A stretch of 64,000 nucleotides of DNA from Corynebacterium lowii. GTDB lineage: Bacteria; Actinomycetota; Actinomycetes; Mycobacteriales; Mycobacteriaceae. Location of the stretch: assembly GCF_001412085.1 (NCBI RefSeq), contig NZ_LKEV01000006.1, forward strand, positions 1 to 64,000, read 5' to 3'. A program made the position numbers and the translations under genes. Below are positions 1 to 11,755 of the stretch, in pieces. The notes under the pieces were generated by a model. That model made no database searches, was not told where the DNA came from, and saw only the letters and a program-made list of their open reading frames with translations. Each line of letters opens with the position of its first letter. The stretch's first letter is position 1.

Positions 1-70
1 TAGCTAAGCCCATTTCATGCTGATGGTACTGCATTCGTTGGGGTGTGGGAGAGTAGGTTGCCGCCAACAC
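1..70 (+). rRNA. rrf: 5S ribosomal RNA, 3' part
   Basis: The first bases read as the 3' half of an actinobacterial 5S rRNA: GATGGTACTGC, then GGGGTGTGGGAGAGTAGG, then the closing CGCCAACAC. The 5' half and presumably the 23S and 16S genes lie before the window. A strong terminator follows 22 bases later. The exact 3' end (about base 70) is estimated from the family pattern. Confidence 0.88.
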
Positions 71-92
71 TAAAACTTCATCAAAAATTAGA

Positions 93-126
93 GGGAGGGT
101 AGGGTCACACCTACCCTCCCTTCTTT
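93..126 (+). terminator. Rho-independent terminator of the rRNA operon
   Basis: An 11-bp perfect GC-rich stem (93-103 with 110-120) closes a 6-base loop and is followed by TTCTTT. It lies between the 5S end and the next gene, so it should end the rRNA transcript. Confidence 0.9.
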
Positions 127-163
127 GTGTCTAGGTATAATTTTTCTCGTGGAAAGGCAGCAT

Positions 164-910
164 ATGAATCGAGAGCGTCGGCATTCTCAGCGCGCCGGTA
201 GCCGGAATAGCACGAATCCTCAGCGATCTGGTTTCCGCGAGGAGCGTGCGAAGAATCGGGATAATGAGCCGGAGTTGCCGGAGGATATTAATATCCGCGA
301 CCTCGATCCTATGGTGCTCCAAGATCTTCGCGTCCTCTCTAAGCAGAACGCAGAGAGCGTAGCCAAGCACATGATTATGGCGGCGACTTTGATGGATGAG
401 GACCCTCAGTTGGCCCTGCGCCATGCCCGCGCGGCTAAGAACCGCGCAGGTCGGGTGGCCGTGGCTCGGGAGACCAATGGCATTGCCGCCTACCGAGCAG
501 GAGAGTGGAAAGAAGCGCTCTCGGAGTTGCGCGCGGCGCGCCGCATGAGTGGTGGCCCGGGCCTCTTGGCTCTCATGGCGGATGCAGAGCGCGGCCTGGG
601 GCGTCCGCTCAAGGCTATCGAGATTGGCCGTTCGGAAGAGGCCACGCAGCTCGATCCCGAGTCCGCCGTTGAGCTTGCTATCGTCCTGGCGGGGGCTCGC
701 CAGGATTTGGAGCAGTTCGATGCTGCGGTGTTGACCTTAGAACGGGTACAGCCCTCTTTGGAGGCCACGGGCCTGAGCGCGGCGCGTTTGGATTATGCCT
801 ATGCCGATGCCCTAGTAGCGGCGGGGCGTGAAGAAGAGGCAAAGCCCTGGTTCCAGCGCGTGGTGGAATTGGATACCGAGGGCTTCTTTGATGCCCAGGA
901 GCGGTTATGA
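164..910 (+). CDS. Tetratricopeptide-repeat-like protein
   Basis: A 248-residue soluble protein. The first 50 residues are basic and polar (RERRHSQRAGSRNS) and look disordered. From about residue 65 on it is alpha-helical and alanine-rich with TPR-like helix pairs (ARAAKNRAGRVAVARE, YRAGEWKEALSELRAARR, ADALVAAGREEEAKPWFQRV). An upstream in-frame start at 125 exists, but the ATG at 164 has GGAAAGG seven bases before it and gives the basic N-terminus. It is first in the long plus-strand block and overlaps the HAD gene by ATGA. Homologues sit at this place in other corynebacteria; the partner and role are unknown. TPR proteins usually act as protein-binding scaffolds. Confidence 0.8.
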   Translation: MNRERRHSQRAGSRNSTNPQRSGFREERAKNRDNEPELPEDINIRDLDPMVLQDLRVLSKQNAESVAKHMIMAATLMDEDPQLALRHARAAKNRAGRVAVARETNGIAAYRAGEWKEALSELRAARRMSGGPGLLALMADAERGLGRPLKAIEIGRSEEATQLDPESAVELAIVLAGARQDLEQFDAAVLTLERVQPSLEATGLSAARLDYAYADALVAAGREEEAKPWFQRVVELDTEGFFDAQERL

Positions 911-1812
911 GCCTGGCACAGGAATACGATGCCCTGCTTTTCGATCTCGATGGCACCGTATGGCACGGCGATACTCCGATTCCGGGGGCAGCAGCGGCAT
1001 TACGGGGCCTTGACCCCATCTATCTGACCAATAACGCATCCAAAGCCCCCGAGGAAGTCCAGCGCAAACTGGCTTCGATGGGCCTGCCCACGGGCACGGT
1101 GCTTACCTCGGCACAGGCGGCGATCTCCCTGGCCCAAGAGCTCGTTCCGGGAGCCTCCGCGCTGATCCTGGGTGCAGCATCCTTCCGTAACCTTGCAGAA
1201 CAAGCGGGCCTGCGGGTCGTCGATAGTGCTGATGATAACCCGCAGGTGGTGCTGCACGGCCATAACCCGGAGACGGGTTGGGCGGAGCTATCTGAGGCGG
1301 CCTTGGCGATTGCGCGGGGCGCGCGCTATATCGCCTCGAATCGGGATACCTCCCTGCCCTCGGAGCGGGGCTTTTTGGTGGGCAATGGCTCGATGGTCGC
1401 GGCGGTGGAGTCCGCTACAGGGGTGCGGGCGGTATCGGCGGGTAAGCCGGAGACGCGCATGTTTGAACAAGCCGCACAAAGCGCTCGGAAGCCGTTGGTC
1501 ATCGGTGATCGCCTGGATACCGACATCGCCGGGGGAGTGGCCGCTGGCATGGATACCTTGCACGTGCTCACCGGCGTATCCACGGCGCAGGATCTCTTCA
1601 TCGCACCCCCGGAGCAGCGCCCCACCTATGTGGCCCCGGACCTGAGCGGTCTGCACGAGGAACCGCAGAGTCTACGTCCTGGTCCACAAGGTAATTTCCG
1701 AGTCCGCCGCGAGGGCACCAGGATCATCGTGGAGGGCGAGGGCACGGAGCACCAACGCCTTCTCACCCTCCTTCCGGTGGCCTGGGAGGGGCCGTTTACC
1801 GAGATTCTATGA
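907..1812 (+). CDS. HAD-superfamily phosphatase, subfamily IIA (NagD-like)
   Basis: A 301-residue HAD hydrolase. Motif I is FDLDGTVWHG near residue 14 (nucleophile and acid/base Asp), motif II is YLTNNAS, motif III Lys is in AGKPETRMF, and motif IV is VIGDRLDTDIAGG. This order and the C2 cap between motifs II and III are those of NagD/phosphoglycolate-type phosphatases. After about residue 250 a basic/acidic tail (FRVRREGTRIIVEGEG) extends beyond the usual NagD core. It overlaps the TPR gene and the next small gene by four bases each, so the three are probably translated together. The substrate cannot be read from sequence. Confidence 0.9.
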   Translation: MSLAQEYDALLFDLDGTVWHGDTPIPGAAAALRGLDPIYLTNNASKAPEEVQRKLASMGLPTGTVLTSAQAAISLAQELVPGASALILGAASFRNLAEQAGLRVVDSADDNPQVVLHGHNPETGWAELSEAALAIARGARYIASNRDTSLPSERGFLVGNGSMVAAVESATGVRAVSAGKPETRMFEQAAQSARKPLVIGDRLDTDIAGGVAAGMDTLHVLTGVSTAQDLFIAPPEQRPTYVAPDLSGLHEEPQSLRPGPQGNFRVRREGTRIIVEGEGTEHQRLLTLLPVAWEGPFTEIL

Positions 1813-1943
1813 ACCCGGAGGAACTGGCGGAGCGCCTGGCTGAGGTCTTGTCCCAGCCCACGGATACGCTGGGGGAGGAAGTGGATATTCTAGAGCAGGC
1901 CCATGAGGTTTTGCAGGGTGCCCTCAAAAGGAAGGAAGGCTGA
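1809..1943 (+). CDS. Small acidic conserved-position protein, 44 aa
   Basis: A short reading frame runs from an ATG overlapping the HAD stop (ATGA) to a TGA overlapping the tlyA start (TGATG). It encodes 44 residues, starting MNPEELAERLAEVLSQP, then an acidic stretch GEEVDILEQAHEVLQGAL and a basic end KRKEG. The pattern suggests two amphipathic helices. It exactly fills the space between two genes with coupled starts and stops at both ends, which argues that it is translated. No function is recognised. Confidence 0.78.
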   Translation: MNPEELAERLAEVLSQPTDTLGEEVDILEQAHEVLQGALKRKEG

Positions 1944-2731
1944 TGCGCAGAAGGCTGGACGCGGAACTGGTGCGCCGCAAGATTGCCCGCTCGCGGGAGC
2001 AGGCGGTGGACATGATTCGTTCCGGCCGCGTGGTAGTAGGGGGATTCCCTGCGCTGAAACCAGCCACCGTGGTGGAAGAGGGGGCGTCGATACGCGTGGA
2101 GGCTGCGGAGGAGGATACCTGGGCCTCGCGCGGGGCGCATAAGCTCATCGGGGCTCTCGACGCCTTTGGGGTCAGCCCCGAGGGGAAGCGCGTGCTTGAC
2201 GCCGGAGCCTCCACGGGTGGTTTTACCGATGTGCTGCTGCGCCGAGGCGCGCGCGAGGTGGTGGCCGTGGATGTGGGATATGGTCAACTTCTCTGGCGGC
2301 TGCAAAACGATCCTCGCGTGCAGGTGCATGACCGCACTAATGTCCGCTCCCTCACCCCGGAGCAGATCGGTGGACCCTGCGAAATGATGGTGGGAGACCT
2401 TTCCTTTATCTCCCTGCGTCTGGTGTTGCCGGCCCTGGCCCAGTGCGTTACCGGGGACCTCTTTCCGATGGTGAAGCCCCAATTCGAGGTGGGCAAGGAG
2501 CGCCTGGGCAGCGGCGGTGTGGTGCGCAGCGCGGCCCTGCGCGCGGAGGTCACCGAGCAGGTGGCCCTGGAGGCTCAGGAACTGGGCCTGGGGTTGCGTC
2601 AGGTGGTGGCCTCGCCACTGCCGGGTCCGCAGGGCAACGTGGAGTTTTTCCTGTGGCTGACCAAGGGAGCACCGCCCGCACAAGACGTCGCCGCGATGGT
2701 GGCCAAGGCAGTAGAGGAGGGCCCGCAATGA
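1943..2731 (+). CDS. tlyA: TlyA, 2'-O-methyltransferase (rRNA cytidine) / hemolysin family
   Basis: 262 residues. An N-terminal S4 RNA-binding domain (residues 1-62: [20 protein letters not shown]) is followed by an FtsJ-like methyltransferase with the SAM motif [15 protein letters not shown] near residue 86 and the K-D-K-E-type residues in GDLSFISLR and [11 protein letters not shown]. TlyA of mycobacteria methylates 16S C1409 and 23S C1920. The start overlaps the small gene before it, and the stop overlaps NAD kinase, so it belongs to the same coupled chain. The order tlyA-nadK-recN is conserved in actinobacteria. Confidence 0.93.
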   Translation: MRRRLDAELVRRKIARSREQAVDMIRSGRVVVGGFPALKPATVVEEGASIRVEAAEEDTWASRGAHKLIGALDAFGVSPEGKRVLDAGASTGGFTDVLLRRGAREVVAVDVGYGQLLWRLQNDPRVQVHDRTNVRSLTPEQIGGPCEMMVGDLSFISLRLVLPALAQCVTGDLFPMVKPQFEVGKERLGSGGVVRSAALRAEVTEQVALEAQELGLGLRQVVASPLPGPQGNVEFFLWLTKGAPPAQDVAAMVAKAVEEGPQ

Positions 2732-3564
2732 GCCGCGAGGTGCTATTGGTTCCGCCGATGGGCGATAACGTGGAGGCCGCGGGCCGAGCCGCAGAACTCC
2801 TGGCTGCGGGGAATATCACCGTGCGGCCGCCCAGCGCCGGGGTGAGCCCGAGCGTGGAGTTGGTGCTCGTCCTGGGTGGCGATGGTACTTTCCTGCGTGC
2901 AGCGGATCTCGCCCATGAGGCCGATCTCCCGGTGCTGGGCATCAATCTCGGCCACGTGGGCTTCCTGGCGGAATGGGAGGCGGAGTCGCTGGAAGAGGCC
3001 GTGGGGAAGGTGATTGACCGCGACTATCGGGTGGAAGATCGCATGACCATCGACGCCACCGTGCTCTCCGAATCGCTGGCCCCCATCGCTCAGGGGTGGG
3101 CGCTCAACGAGGTGAGCATTGAGAATGTGCATCGGCACGGAGTACTGGATGCCAGCCTGGAGGTGGATGGGCGCCCGGTGAGTTCCTTCGGCTGTGATGG
3201 CGTGCTTATCTCTACCCCCACGGGTTCCACGGCCTATGCCTTTTCCGCCGGGGGGCCGGTGCTGTGGCCGGAGCTTGACGCCATCCTCGTGGTTCCCAAT
3301 AATGCCCACGCGCTCTTTACCAAACCCCTGGTGATGAGCCCCCATTCCACCGCGGCGGTGGAATCCCTTTCCCCGGCGCGGGTGGTGATGGACGGTTTCC
3401 GCGAGGTCACCATGCCCGCCGGTTCCAGGGTGGAGGTGGCCAAGGGCAAGCGCCCGGTGCGCTGGGTGCGGCTCGACGATTCCCCCTTTGCCGATCGCTT
3501 GGTATCCAAACTCGATCTGCCGGTGCAGGGGTGGCGTGGTAGGAAGGATAACCATGCTGGCTGA
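2728..3564 (+). CDS. nadK: NAD kinase
   Basis: Phosphorylates NAD to NADP with ATP or polyphosphate. 278 residues. The signature GGDGTFLRA is at about 51-59, [10 protein letters not shown] follows, then the NE-containing ALNEVSI and the glycine-rich loop [19 protein letters not shown]. The N-terminal part between the first strand and the GGDG loop is shorter than in most corynebacterial homologues (about 280 against about 310-320 residues). The ATG at 2728 overlaps the tlyA stop; a longer open frame upstream lies inside tlyA and was not used. It overlaps recN by 11 bases. Confidence 0.93.
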   Translation: MSREVLLVPPMGDNVEAAGRAAELLAAGNITVRPPSAGVSPSVELVLVLGGDGTFLRAADLAHEADLPVLGINLGHVGFLAEWEAESLEEAVGKVIDRDYRVEDRMTIDATVLSESLAPIAQGWALNEVSIENVHRHGVLDASLEVDGRPVSSFGCDGVLISTPTGSTAYAFSAGGPVLWPELDAILVVPNNAHALFTKPLVMSPHSTAAVESLSPARVVMDGFREVTMPAGSRVEVAKGKRPVRWVRLDDSPFADRLVSKLDLPVQGWRGRKDNHAG

Positions 3565-5251
3565 ACTCACCATTGAGAACCTCGGCGTGATTCCCCGCGC
3601 CACCACGGAGCTCAGCACGGGGCTCACGGTGCTCACGGGTGAAACGGGCGCGGGAAAAACAATGGTGGTTACCGGCCTGCGCCTGCTCACCGGAGGGCGT
3701 GCTGACGCCTCCCGTATCCGCAACGGCGCCACCAAAGCGGTGGTGGAGGGACGTTTTCTCGCGGGGTCTCATTCGGCGGACATAGTAGAGGAAGCGGGCG
3801 GGGAGCCCGACGAGAACGGTGAGTTCATCGCCTCGCGGACCGTATCGAGCAATGGGCGTTCCCGTGCTCACCTGGGCGGACGCTCGGTTCCAGCGGCCAC
3901 CTTGGCGTCGTTTAGCCAGGGTTTGCTCACGATCCACGGGCAGAACGATCAACTGCGGCTGCGTTCCCCGGAGCAGCAGCGGGAAGCCCTAGATAGGTAC
4001 GCTCAACTGGACCTGGAGGAATACCGCGCTGCTTATCAGCAGTGGCGGGAATTAGAGCGTGACCTGCGCCGTCGCACCCAATCGCGGCGCGAATTGGCTC
4101 AGGAGGCTGACCGCTTAGAGTTTGCTCTCAAAGAAATCGACGAGGTAGATCCGCAGCCGGGGGAAGAAACCGAACTTCTGGCGCTGGTGCGGCGCTTGCA
4201 GGACGTCGATAGCTTGCGGGAACAGGCCACCACGGCGCTGGCGGCTATCGACGGCGCGGAGGCCTTCGGGGAGACCGACGAGGCCGATCCCGCCTCTACT
4301 CTTTTGGGTCGGGCGGCCAGCGCGCTCACGGGGGACCCCGTGCTGGAAGAACTCGGCCAGCGGCTCGACGCGATTACTTCCAGCCTTGGGGAGATCACGG
4401 CGGAATTAGGCGCTTTTCTCTCCGAACTCCCTACCGATCCCGAGGCCCTGGAAAAGGCCTTGCAGCGCCAGTACCAGCTTAAAAGCCTCACTCGGAAGTA
4501 CGCCCCGGACATTGAGGGGGTGATTGCCTGGCGGGACAAGGCGCGCGAAAAACTCTCCCGCATGGATACCTCCACGGAGGCGCTGGCGGAACTCAAGAAG
4601 AAAACGCAGGCCGCGTATCGGTGCGTGCATACTCAGGGCGAAAAACTGAGCAAGGAGCGGCACCGAGCCGCCACCGAACTCGGTGCCAGCGTGTCTGAGG
4701 AACTACACGGTCTGGCGATGCCGAAGGCGCAACTCATCGTGGATATTCACAAGGGCGAGCCCGGCCCCTATGGCCTGGACGAGGTATCCCTGCTGCTGGC
4801 CGCCAACCCCGAAGCCCCCGCTCGCCCGCTCGATGCCGCGGCCTCTGGCGGCGAACTATCCCGCGTGATGTTGGCCTTGGAGGTGGTGCTGGCCGGGGTG
4901 TCTCCCGGGACCACCTTAGTATTCGATGAGGTGGACGCCGGAGTGGGGGGCCGCGCCGCGATGGAGATTGGGAAGCGTCTTTCCCGCCTGGCGCAGCACA
5001 ACCAGGTCATTGCCGTGACTCACCTGCCCCAGGTGGCGGCCTATGCGGATACGCACCTGCACGTGGCCAAGGACGATACCGTGACCTCGGAGGTGCAGAG
5101 CCTCACCGGGCAGCGCCGGGTGGAAGAACTCGCCCGTATGCTCGCGGGCTTGGTGGACGCCACCGGCCTGGCCCATGCCGCGGAACTCTTGGAGCGAGCC
5201 CAGGAGTTTTCCCGCGCGCCTTCACCACTTGGGGAAGAGAACGCGCAATGA
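3554..5251 (+). CDS. recN: DNA repair protein RecN
   Basis: An SMC-like ATPase of double-strand-break repair, 565 residues. The N-terminal LTIENLGVI and Walker A GETGAGKT (near 30-37) are followed by a central acidic/basic helical region (roughly 155-370, coiled coil), then the ABC signature [13 protein letters not shown] and Walker [15 protein letters not shown], and the switch histidine in [12 protein letters not shown]. The ATG at 3554 has AGGAAGGA just before it and gives the canonical N-terminus. The gene starts inside the end of nadK and is followed after eight bases by steA. Confidence 0.95.
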   Translation: MLAELTIENLGVIPRATTELSTGLTVLTGETGAGKTMVVTGLRLLTGGRADASRIRNGATKAVVEGRFLAGSHSADIVEEAGGEPDENGEFIASRTVSSNGRSRAHLGGRSVPAATLASFSQGLLTIHGQNDQLRLRSPEQQREALDRYAQLDLEEYRAAYQQWRELERDLRRRTQSRRELAQEADRLEFALKEIDEVDPQPGEETELLALVRRLQDVDSLREQATTALAAIDGAEAFGETDEADPASTLLGRAASALTGDPVLEELGQRLDAITSSLGEITAELGAFLSELPTDPEALEKALQRQYQLKSLTRKYAPDIEGVIAWRDKAREKLSRMDTSTEALAELKKKTQAAYRCVHTQGEKLSKERHRAATELGASVSEELHGLAMPKAQLIVDIHKGEPGPYGLDEVSLLLAANPEAPARPLDAAASGGELSRVMLALEVVLAGVSPGTTLVFDEVDAGVGGRAAMEIGKRLSRLAQHNQVIAVTHLPQVAAYADTHLHVAKDDTVTSEVQSLTGQRRVEELARMLAGLVDATGLAHAAELLERAQEFSRAPSPLGEENAQ

Positions 5252-5259
5252 TGTGACAC

Positions 5260-6435
5260 ATGAGTCTGTTCTCCCGCAAAGACGATCTCCCCGGTAGACA
5301 CGGGGTGCTGCGCGATTGCACCCCGCAGGGTAAGGGCCTGAAGCGCTTTTCCCAGGGGGACATCGCCATTATTGATGCCTCGGATATTTCGCGCCGCCTT
5401 GCGCAGGACCTCATCGACCTTCGCCCCGCTGCCGTGGTGAATAAGTCCGCCTTTAGCACCGGGGCCGTGCCCAACTTCGGGCCCACCATGCTGCTCGATG
5501 CCTCCATTACGCTCATTGATTCCGCTGGCCCCCTCGGTGGGCTGCGCGATGGCAAGAAGGGACGCGTCACTGAGGAAGGCGGCGTATACCACGGGGAGAA
5601 GCACCTGGGCGACGGGCGCGTGCTCGACCGTAAGGAGACGGAAAAGGCCTTTAACGAGGCCCAGCAATCCCTGGTGGAGCGCATGGAGGCCTACTTTGGC
5701 AACACCGTGGAGTTCATTAACTCCGAGGCTCCTTTGCTGGTGGATGGGTTGGGTATCCCCGATACCGGGGAGGAGATTCGCGGGCGCAAAACCCTCGTGG
5801 TCAGCCCCGGGGCACGGCACCGCGAGCAAGTCGAAGCCCTGCGCTACTTTATCCGCGAGTATGAGCCCTACATCGTGGGCGTGGAATCGGCCGCAGATAC
5901 GTTGGTGGAGATGGGCTACCGCCCGCACCTCATCGTGGGTAACCCGGTCAATGTGGGAGCGGAAACGCTGCGCAGCGGAGCCCGCGTGGTGCTCCCCGCT
6001 GATGCCGATGGGCACGCCTCCGGCCTGGAGCGTATTCAAGACTTGGGAATTGGCGCCATGACCTTTCCGGCGGCCACCGATTCCGCCACGGACCTCGCCC
6101 TGCTCTTGGCGGAGTACCACGGGGCGGAACTCATCGTGAATGCCGGTGCCCCGCTGAACCTCGACGGCATGTTCGCGGGTCAGCACAAGCCCGCGGCCCT
6201 GGTAACCCGCGCCAAGGTGGGCACCAAACTCGTTGATGCCGATGCTATGGCTAACCTCTATATCGTCCCCGCCAGTGGAGGAATCGCCTGGCTGTGGGCG
6301 ATTCTCGGAGTGCTGGTAGCCTGCGCCGCCATCGTGCTCATCGCTGGGTTGGGAGGCTCGGGGAGCTTTAACGATAACCTCATCGACACCTGGAATAACC
6401 TGGCACTCACCGTCCAGGGCTGGTTTAAGGAGTAA
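5260..6435 (+). CDS. steA: SteA, septal cell-separation protein
   Basis: 391 residues. The protein has a cytoplasmic thiamine-pyrophosphokinase-like fold region (GDIAIIDASDISRRLAQDLI, then VGVESAADTLVEMGYRPHLI and VVLPADADGHASGLERIQ) and one C-terminal membrane segment (about 343-364, WLWAILGVLVACAAIVLIAG) with a short tail. Family work in C. glutamicum places SteA at the division site, where with SteB it promotes cell separation through the RipC-FtsEX hydrolase system. The steA-steB-pyrG order here matches that species. The gene lies eight bases after recN and three before steB. Confidence 0.9.
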   Translation: MSLFSRKDDLPGRHGVLRDCTPQGKGLKRFSQGDIAIIDASDISRRLAQDLIDLRPAAVVNKSAFSTGAVPNFGPTMLLDASITLIDSAGPLGGLRDGKKGRVTEEGGVYHGEKHLGDGRVLDRKETEKAFNEAQQSLVERMEAYFGNTVEFINSEAPLLVDGLGIPDTGEEIRGRKTLVVSPGARHREQVEALRYFIREYEPYIVGVESAADTLVEMGYRPHLIVGNPVNVGAETLRSGARVVLPADADGHASGLERIQDLGIGAMTFPAATDSATDLALLLAEYHGAELIVNAGAPLNLDGMFAGQHKPAALVTRAKVGTKLVDADAMANLYIVPASGGIAWLWAILGVLVACAAIVLIAGLGGSGSFNDNLIDTWNNLALTVQGWFKE

Positions 6436-6438
6436 CGC

Positions 6439-7182
6439 ATGGCAAAGTCAGGATTGGTCATCGCGGGCTTGGGGTTCGGCATTGCCATCGGCTCGGCCTT
6501 GGGTGCCTTCGTGCTCGCCCCGGTGGACCACAGCGATGAGGAGGCCGTGGCCCGTGCCGAAGAGGCCGCCGCACACAGCGCCGAGGAGGCGGATTCCTCC
6601 GATAGCGTGGTGGGCAACCTCGCCCCCCGCGCTCTTTCCGGCACCCTGGACCAGCGCCCCGTGCTGATTTTCGCCACGGCCGATGCCGCGGATCGGGTTT
6701 CCTCCGTGCGGCACTGGCTCAATCAGGCCGGGGCTATCGACGCCGGGCAGATCACCCTGGAACCGCGCTTTACCGAGCAAGATGGGGCCGATAGCCTCAA
6801 AACCATCGTGACGAACACGCTCCCGGCCGGTGCTCAACTCTCCGAGAACAAACTAGACCCCGGCACCCACGCGGGCGAGGCCCTGGGCTCCGCCCTCATG
6901 CTGGGGCCGGAAGGCACACCACAGGCCACGGAGGAGGAGCGCGCTAACCTGCTCATCGCCCTGCGCGATGCCGGTTTTATTTCCTATGCCAGCGGCACGA
7001 TCCTTCCTGCTCAGGGAATCGTGGTTCTCAGCGGAGACGATGAGGGTTTTGCCAAGGTGAGCCTGGATAACTTCGCTGAGGCCCTGGATACCAGGGGCAG
7101 TGCCGTGGTTCCGGCTCGGGAGGTAGATCGGGTTTCTGAGCAGGTCAGCGTGGTATTACAGCTGCGGGATGTGTTAAACTGA
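6439..7182 (+). CDS. steB: SteB, partner of SteA (MctB/copper-transport-like family)
   Basis: 247 residues. One N-terminal membrane anchor (about 5-27, GLVIAGLGFGIAIGSALGAF) precedes an extracytoplasmic domain with a short helical acidic linker (EEAVARAEEAAAHSAEEADS). The family is often labelled copper transporter or MctB, but its place directly after steA fits the SteB role in daughter-cell separation. It is shorter than most MctB homologues (around 300 residues). No metal-binding Cys/Met cluster is visible, which argues against a copper role. Confidence 0.82.
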   Translation: MAKSGLVIAGLGFGIAIGSALGAFVLAPVDHSDEEAVARAEEAAAHSAEEADSSDSVVGNLAPRALSGTLDQRPVLIFATADAADRVSSVRHWLNQAGAIDAGQITLEPRFTEQDGADSLKTIVTNTLPAGAQLSENKLDPGTHAGEALGSALMLGPEGTPQATEEERANLLIALRDAGFISYASGTILPAQGIVVLSGDDEGFAKVSLDNFAEALDTRGSAVVPAREVDRVSEQVSVVLQLRDVLN

Positions 7183-9345
<2,163 letters not shown>

Positions 9346-9371
<26 letters not shown>

Positions 9372-10206
9372 TCACCTGGCGGTGGAGCGGGGCCTTAGTG
9401 CTAATACGTTGAGCAACTATCGCCGGGACCTTTACCGTTACCTCGACTGGCTGGATAAGCCCCTCGACGCCGTGACCAAGGGCGATATTGAGGCCTACGT
9501 AGCCGATATTCAACGCGGTGGGCTTTCGGCCACCTCGACGGGCCGCGCCCTGGTGGTGGTGCGCGGATTCCACCGCTTTGCCGTGGAGGAGGGGGCGCTT
9601 AGCGTGGACGTGGCGCGGGAGGTTTCCCCGCCCTCTACGGGCCAACACCTGCCGGATGTGTGGAGCATTGAGGAGGTCGGTGCGCTGCTGGATTCCATTC
9701 CCTCCGAGACCCCCATTGACCTGCGTGACCGCGCGCTGCTCGAATTGCTGTACGCCACGGGTGCGCGTATCTCGGAGATCGTGGCGCTCAACGTGGACGA
9801 TATGGGCGACGTCCTCATACTCACGGGTAAGGGTTCCAAGCAACGCATGGTGCCGGTGGGGGGTGCCGCCTTGCGCGCGGTAGAGGCGTATCTGGTTCGG
9901 GGCCGTCCCACACTGAGCAAGGGGCGCAGCCACGCTCTGCTGCTCAATCAGCGTGGGGGAGCGCTTTCCCGCCAGAGCAGTTGGGCGGTTCTCAAAGGTC
10001 GGGCCGAGGCCGCGGGCATGACCAAGCACATTTCCCCGCATACGCTGAGGCACAGTTTTGCCACCCACCTGCTCGAAGGCGGGGCCGATGTGCGCGTGGT
10101 GCAAGAACTCCTAGGGCACTCCTCGGTGACCACCACGCAGATTTATACCCACGTCACCGCGGATAGCCTGCGCACAGCCTGGCGGCAGGCGCACCCTCGG
10201 GCCTAG
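9346..10206 (+). CDS. xerD: Site-specific tyrosine recombinase XerD
   Basis: Resolves chromosome dimers at dif with XerC. 286 residues from the GTG at 9346, preceded by GAGGAG; the longer frame upstream lies in the Nudix gene. N-terminal SAM-like domain ([22 protein letters not shown]) and catalytic domain with Arg in ATGARISEI, Lys in [11 protein letters not shown], the [15 protein letters not shown] box, [16 protein letters not shown] and its nucleophile Tyr. Its place between pyrG/Nudix and the ParA/Scp genes is that of the core xerD, not of a phage integrase. Confidence 0.95.
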
Positions 10207-10350
10207 CTGCTCCGTCCCTTCCGGGGAGGCGCGGAGGAGCCGGTAGCGGTTGGGGCGTTTGACCTCCATAGGGTTTGAAGTAATGATAGACGCCACGGCT
10301 ATATAGTTATGTGATGTTTCTTTCATCTGAACCGGGTTTCATTCTCTAGT

Positions 10351-11522
10351 ATGCGCGCACAAGTAATTTTCTTCTCCCTGCTTTTCACGGCAGGCATGTG
10401 GATGTCCAAGGTCGCACAGCCCCTGTACTTTGAAGGCCGGGGTGCGATGATCGCATTTGGGGTCGGCTATGCAGTGATGGCCGTCGTTGGTGGGTTTTCC
10501 TTTGCTTGGGGATACTTGGCTGATCGCCTAGGTGGTTTCAACGCCGTGAGGCTGGGTGCTTTCGTATATGCCCTTGGTCTTGGCGGAAGGATTTTTACGG
10601 ATCTTGTCCCGTCGGTGATCTTCTCGGCTATCGCGGGGGCTGGGGCTTCGCTCGCACTCGTGGGTATTCGCCCGTGGATTCGTTCAAGGGTCGCTGACGA
10701 GGAGATTCCCAAGATCGTGGCCTCGCGTAGTTTGGGGAATCAGTCTGGCGTATTCGTGGGAACGCTAGGGGCGGCGCTGATCTTTGCGCTGGCCAGCCAG
10801 GCGGAGGCAGGCCAGCGGACCGCGCTCTTGATGGCTCCGTTCCTTGTAATGCTTGCGGTTGCGTGGATTTCTTTTGCGGGTCGTTCGGCTCGATACGCTG
10901 TTCCCGCGAAAAATAATGATGTGGTGCACGATAAGGCCGCTACGCGAGTGCTGGTGGTTAAACTTGCGGTTCTTGGGGTTCTTTCTGGTTTCTATGTGAG
11001 CTTGGTTGCCCCTTATATACCGGTGATTTTCACGAGGGCTGGTTTAACGGATGCGCGGGGGCTTCCGTTGCTATTTCTGTGATGAGCCTTTCGCAAATCG
11101 CCGCAACGGCCGTGATGGCAAAGGTGGGGACCTCTGAGCGTCCGTACCGTCTTTTTGTGGTTTCGGAGAGCGCTACGGCCCTGCTGACTTTGCTTGCGGC
11201 TGGGATTCTACAGCTGCCTGCTGTGGTGGTGGTTGCCGTGTTTGTGGCAAGATCGGCGTTTCTTGCCTTGGCTGCTACCGCTGAGGAGACGATTCAATTT
11301 TCGGTGATTCCCGCCGCTGCCGTTGGTTTTGTTTTCGGGGCTTCTCAGACCGCTTTTCTCGTTGGCGATGCTCTAGGTGGCGTGGTGGGAGCAGTGTTGT
11401 GGAACTCCGCGGGGCCGTGGGAGCTTCTTCTTATTGCGGGAGTTGTTACGGGGATCAATGCCTTCTTGCTCCCGCTTCTGCTGAGGCAAAGATCTGCTGT
11501 TGCCTCATCGTGGGCGGAATAG
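10351..11522 (+). pseudogene. MFS transporter, split by a one-base frameshift
   Basis: Two reading frames (10351-11082 and 11079-11522) together encode one 12-helix major-facilitator protein of about 390 residues. The first half has the loop-2 motif GYLADRLGG, and the second half carries the last helices. The break is at a run of five G (11057-11061). Adding one G gives GCG CGG GGG GCT TCC, so LTDARG continues into ASVAISVMSLSQ in the second frame. As written, translation stops after 243 residues, within the second six-helix half. Codon usage is less GC-biased than in the flanking core genes, so the gene may be acquired. Substrate unknown. Confidence 0.8.
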
Positions 11523-11755
11523 TGTGTTGGTTTTAAAGGCTGGCGCAACGGCTCAGTTTTGATTATCACTGTGCGAGCTGCGGGGTTGGTGTGGTCTAGG
11601 CACGTACTTGCTTAGAGCCCTATAGACAAGAAATAGGCGGAGGGAAAGCACATGCTTTAGTCAAGCCTGCTCCCTTGTTTCTGTGGTGGCGGGGCGAAGG
11701 CTGTACGCTTAGGAGTGAAATAACACCGGTGTAGTTTCCAGTCAAGGAAGTGGGT
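11523..11755 (+). promoter_or_regulatory. Intergenic region and leader before the parA-like gene
   Basis: The region carries a short inverted repeat (AAGCACATGCTT near 11646-11657), a 10-bp palindrome ACACCGGTGT (11723-11732), and the Shine-Dalgarno AAGGAAG just before the ATG. TACGCT at about 11704 is a possible -10. I see no reading frame or RNA gene of note. A parA promoter must lie here unless transcription reads through from xerD. Confidence 0.4.

Noticed and set aside
6439..7182. Copper transporter label for SteB
   Set aside because: No metal-binding Cys or Met cluster; the steA neighbour fits the cell-separation role better.
11079..11522. Second half of the MFS gene as a separate protein
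   Set aside because: It lacks the first helices and reads in phase with the first half if one G is added; better explained as one broken gene.
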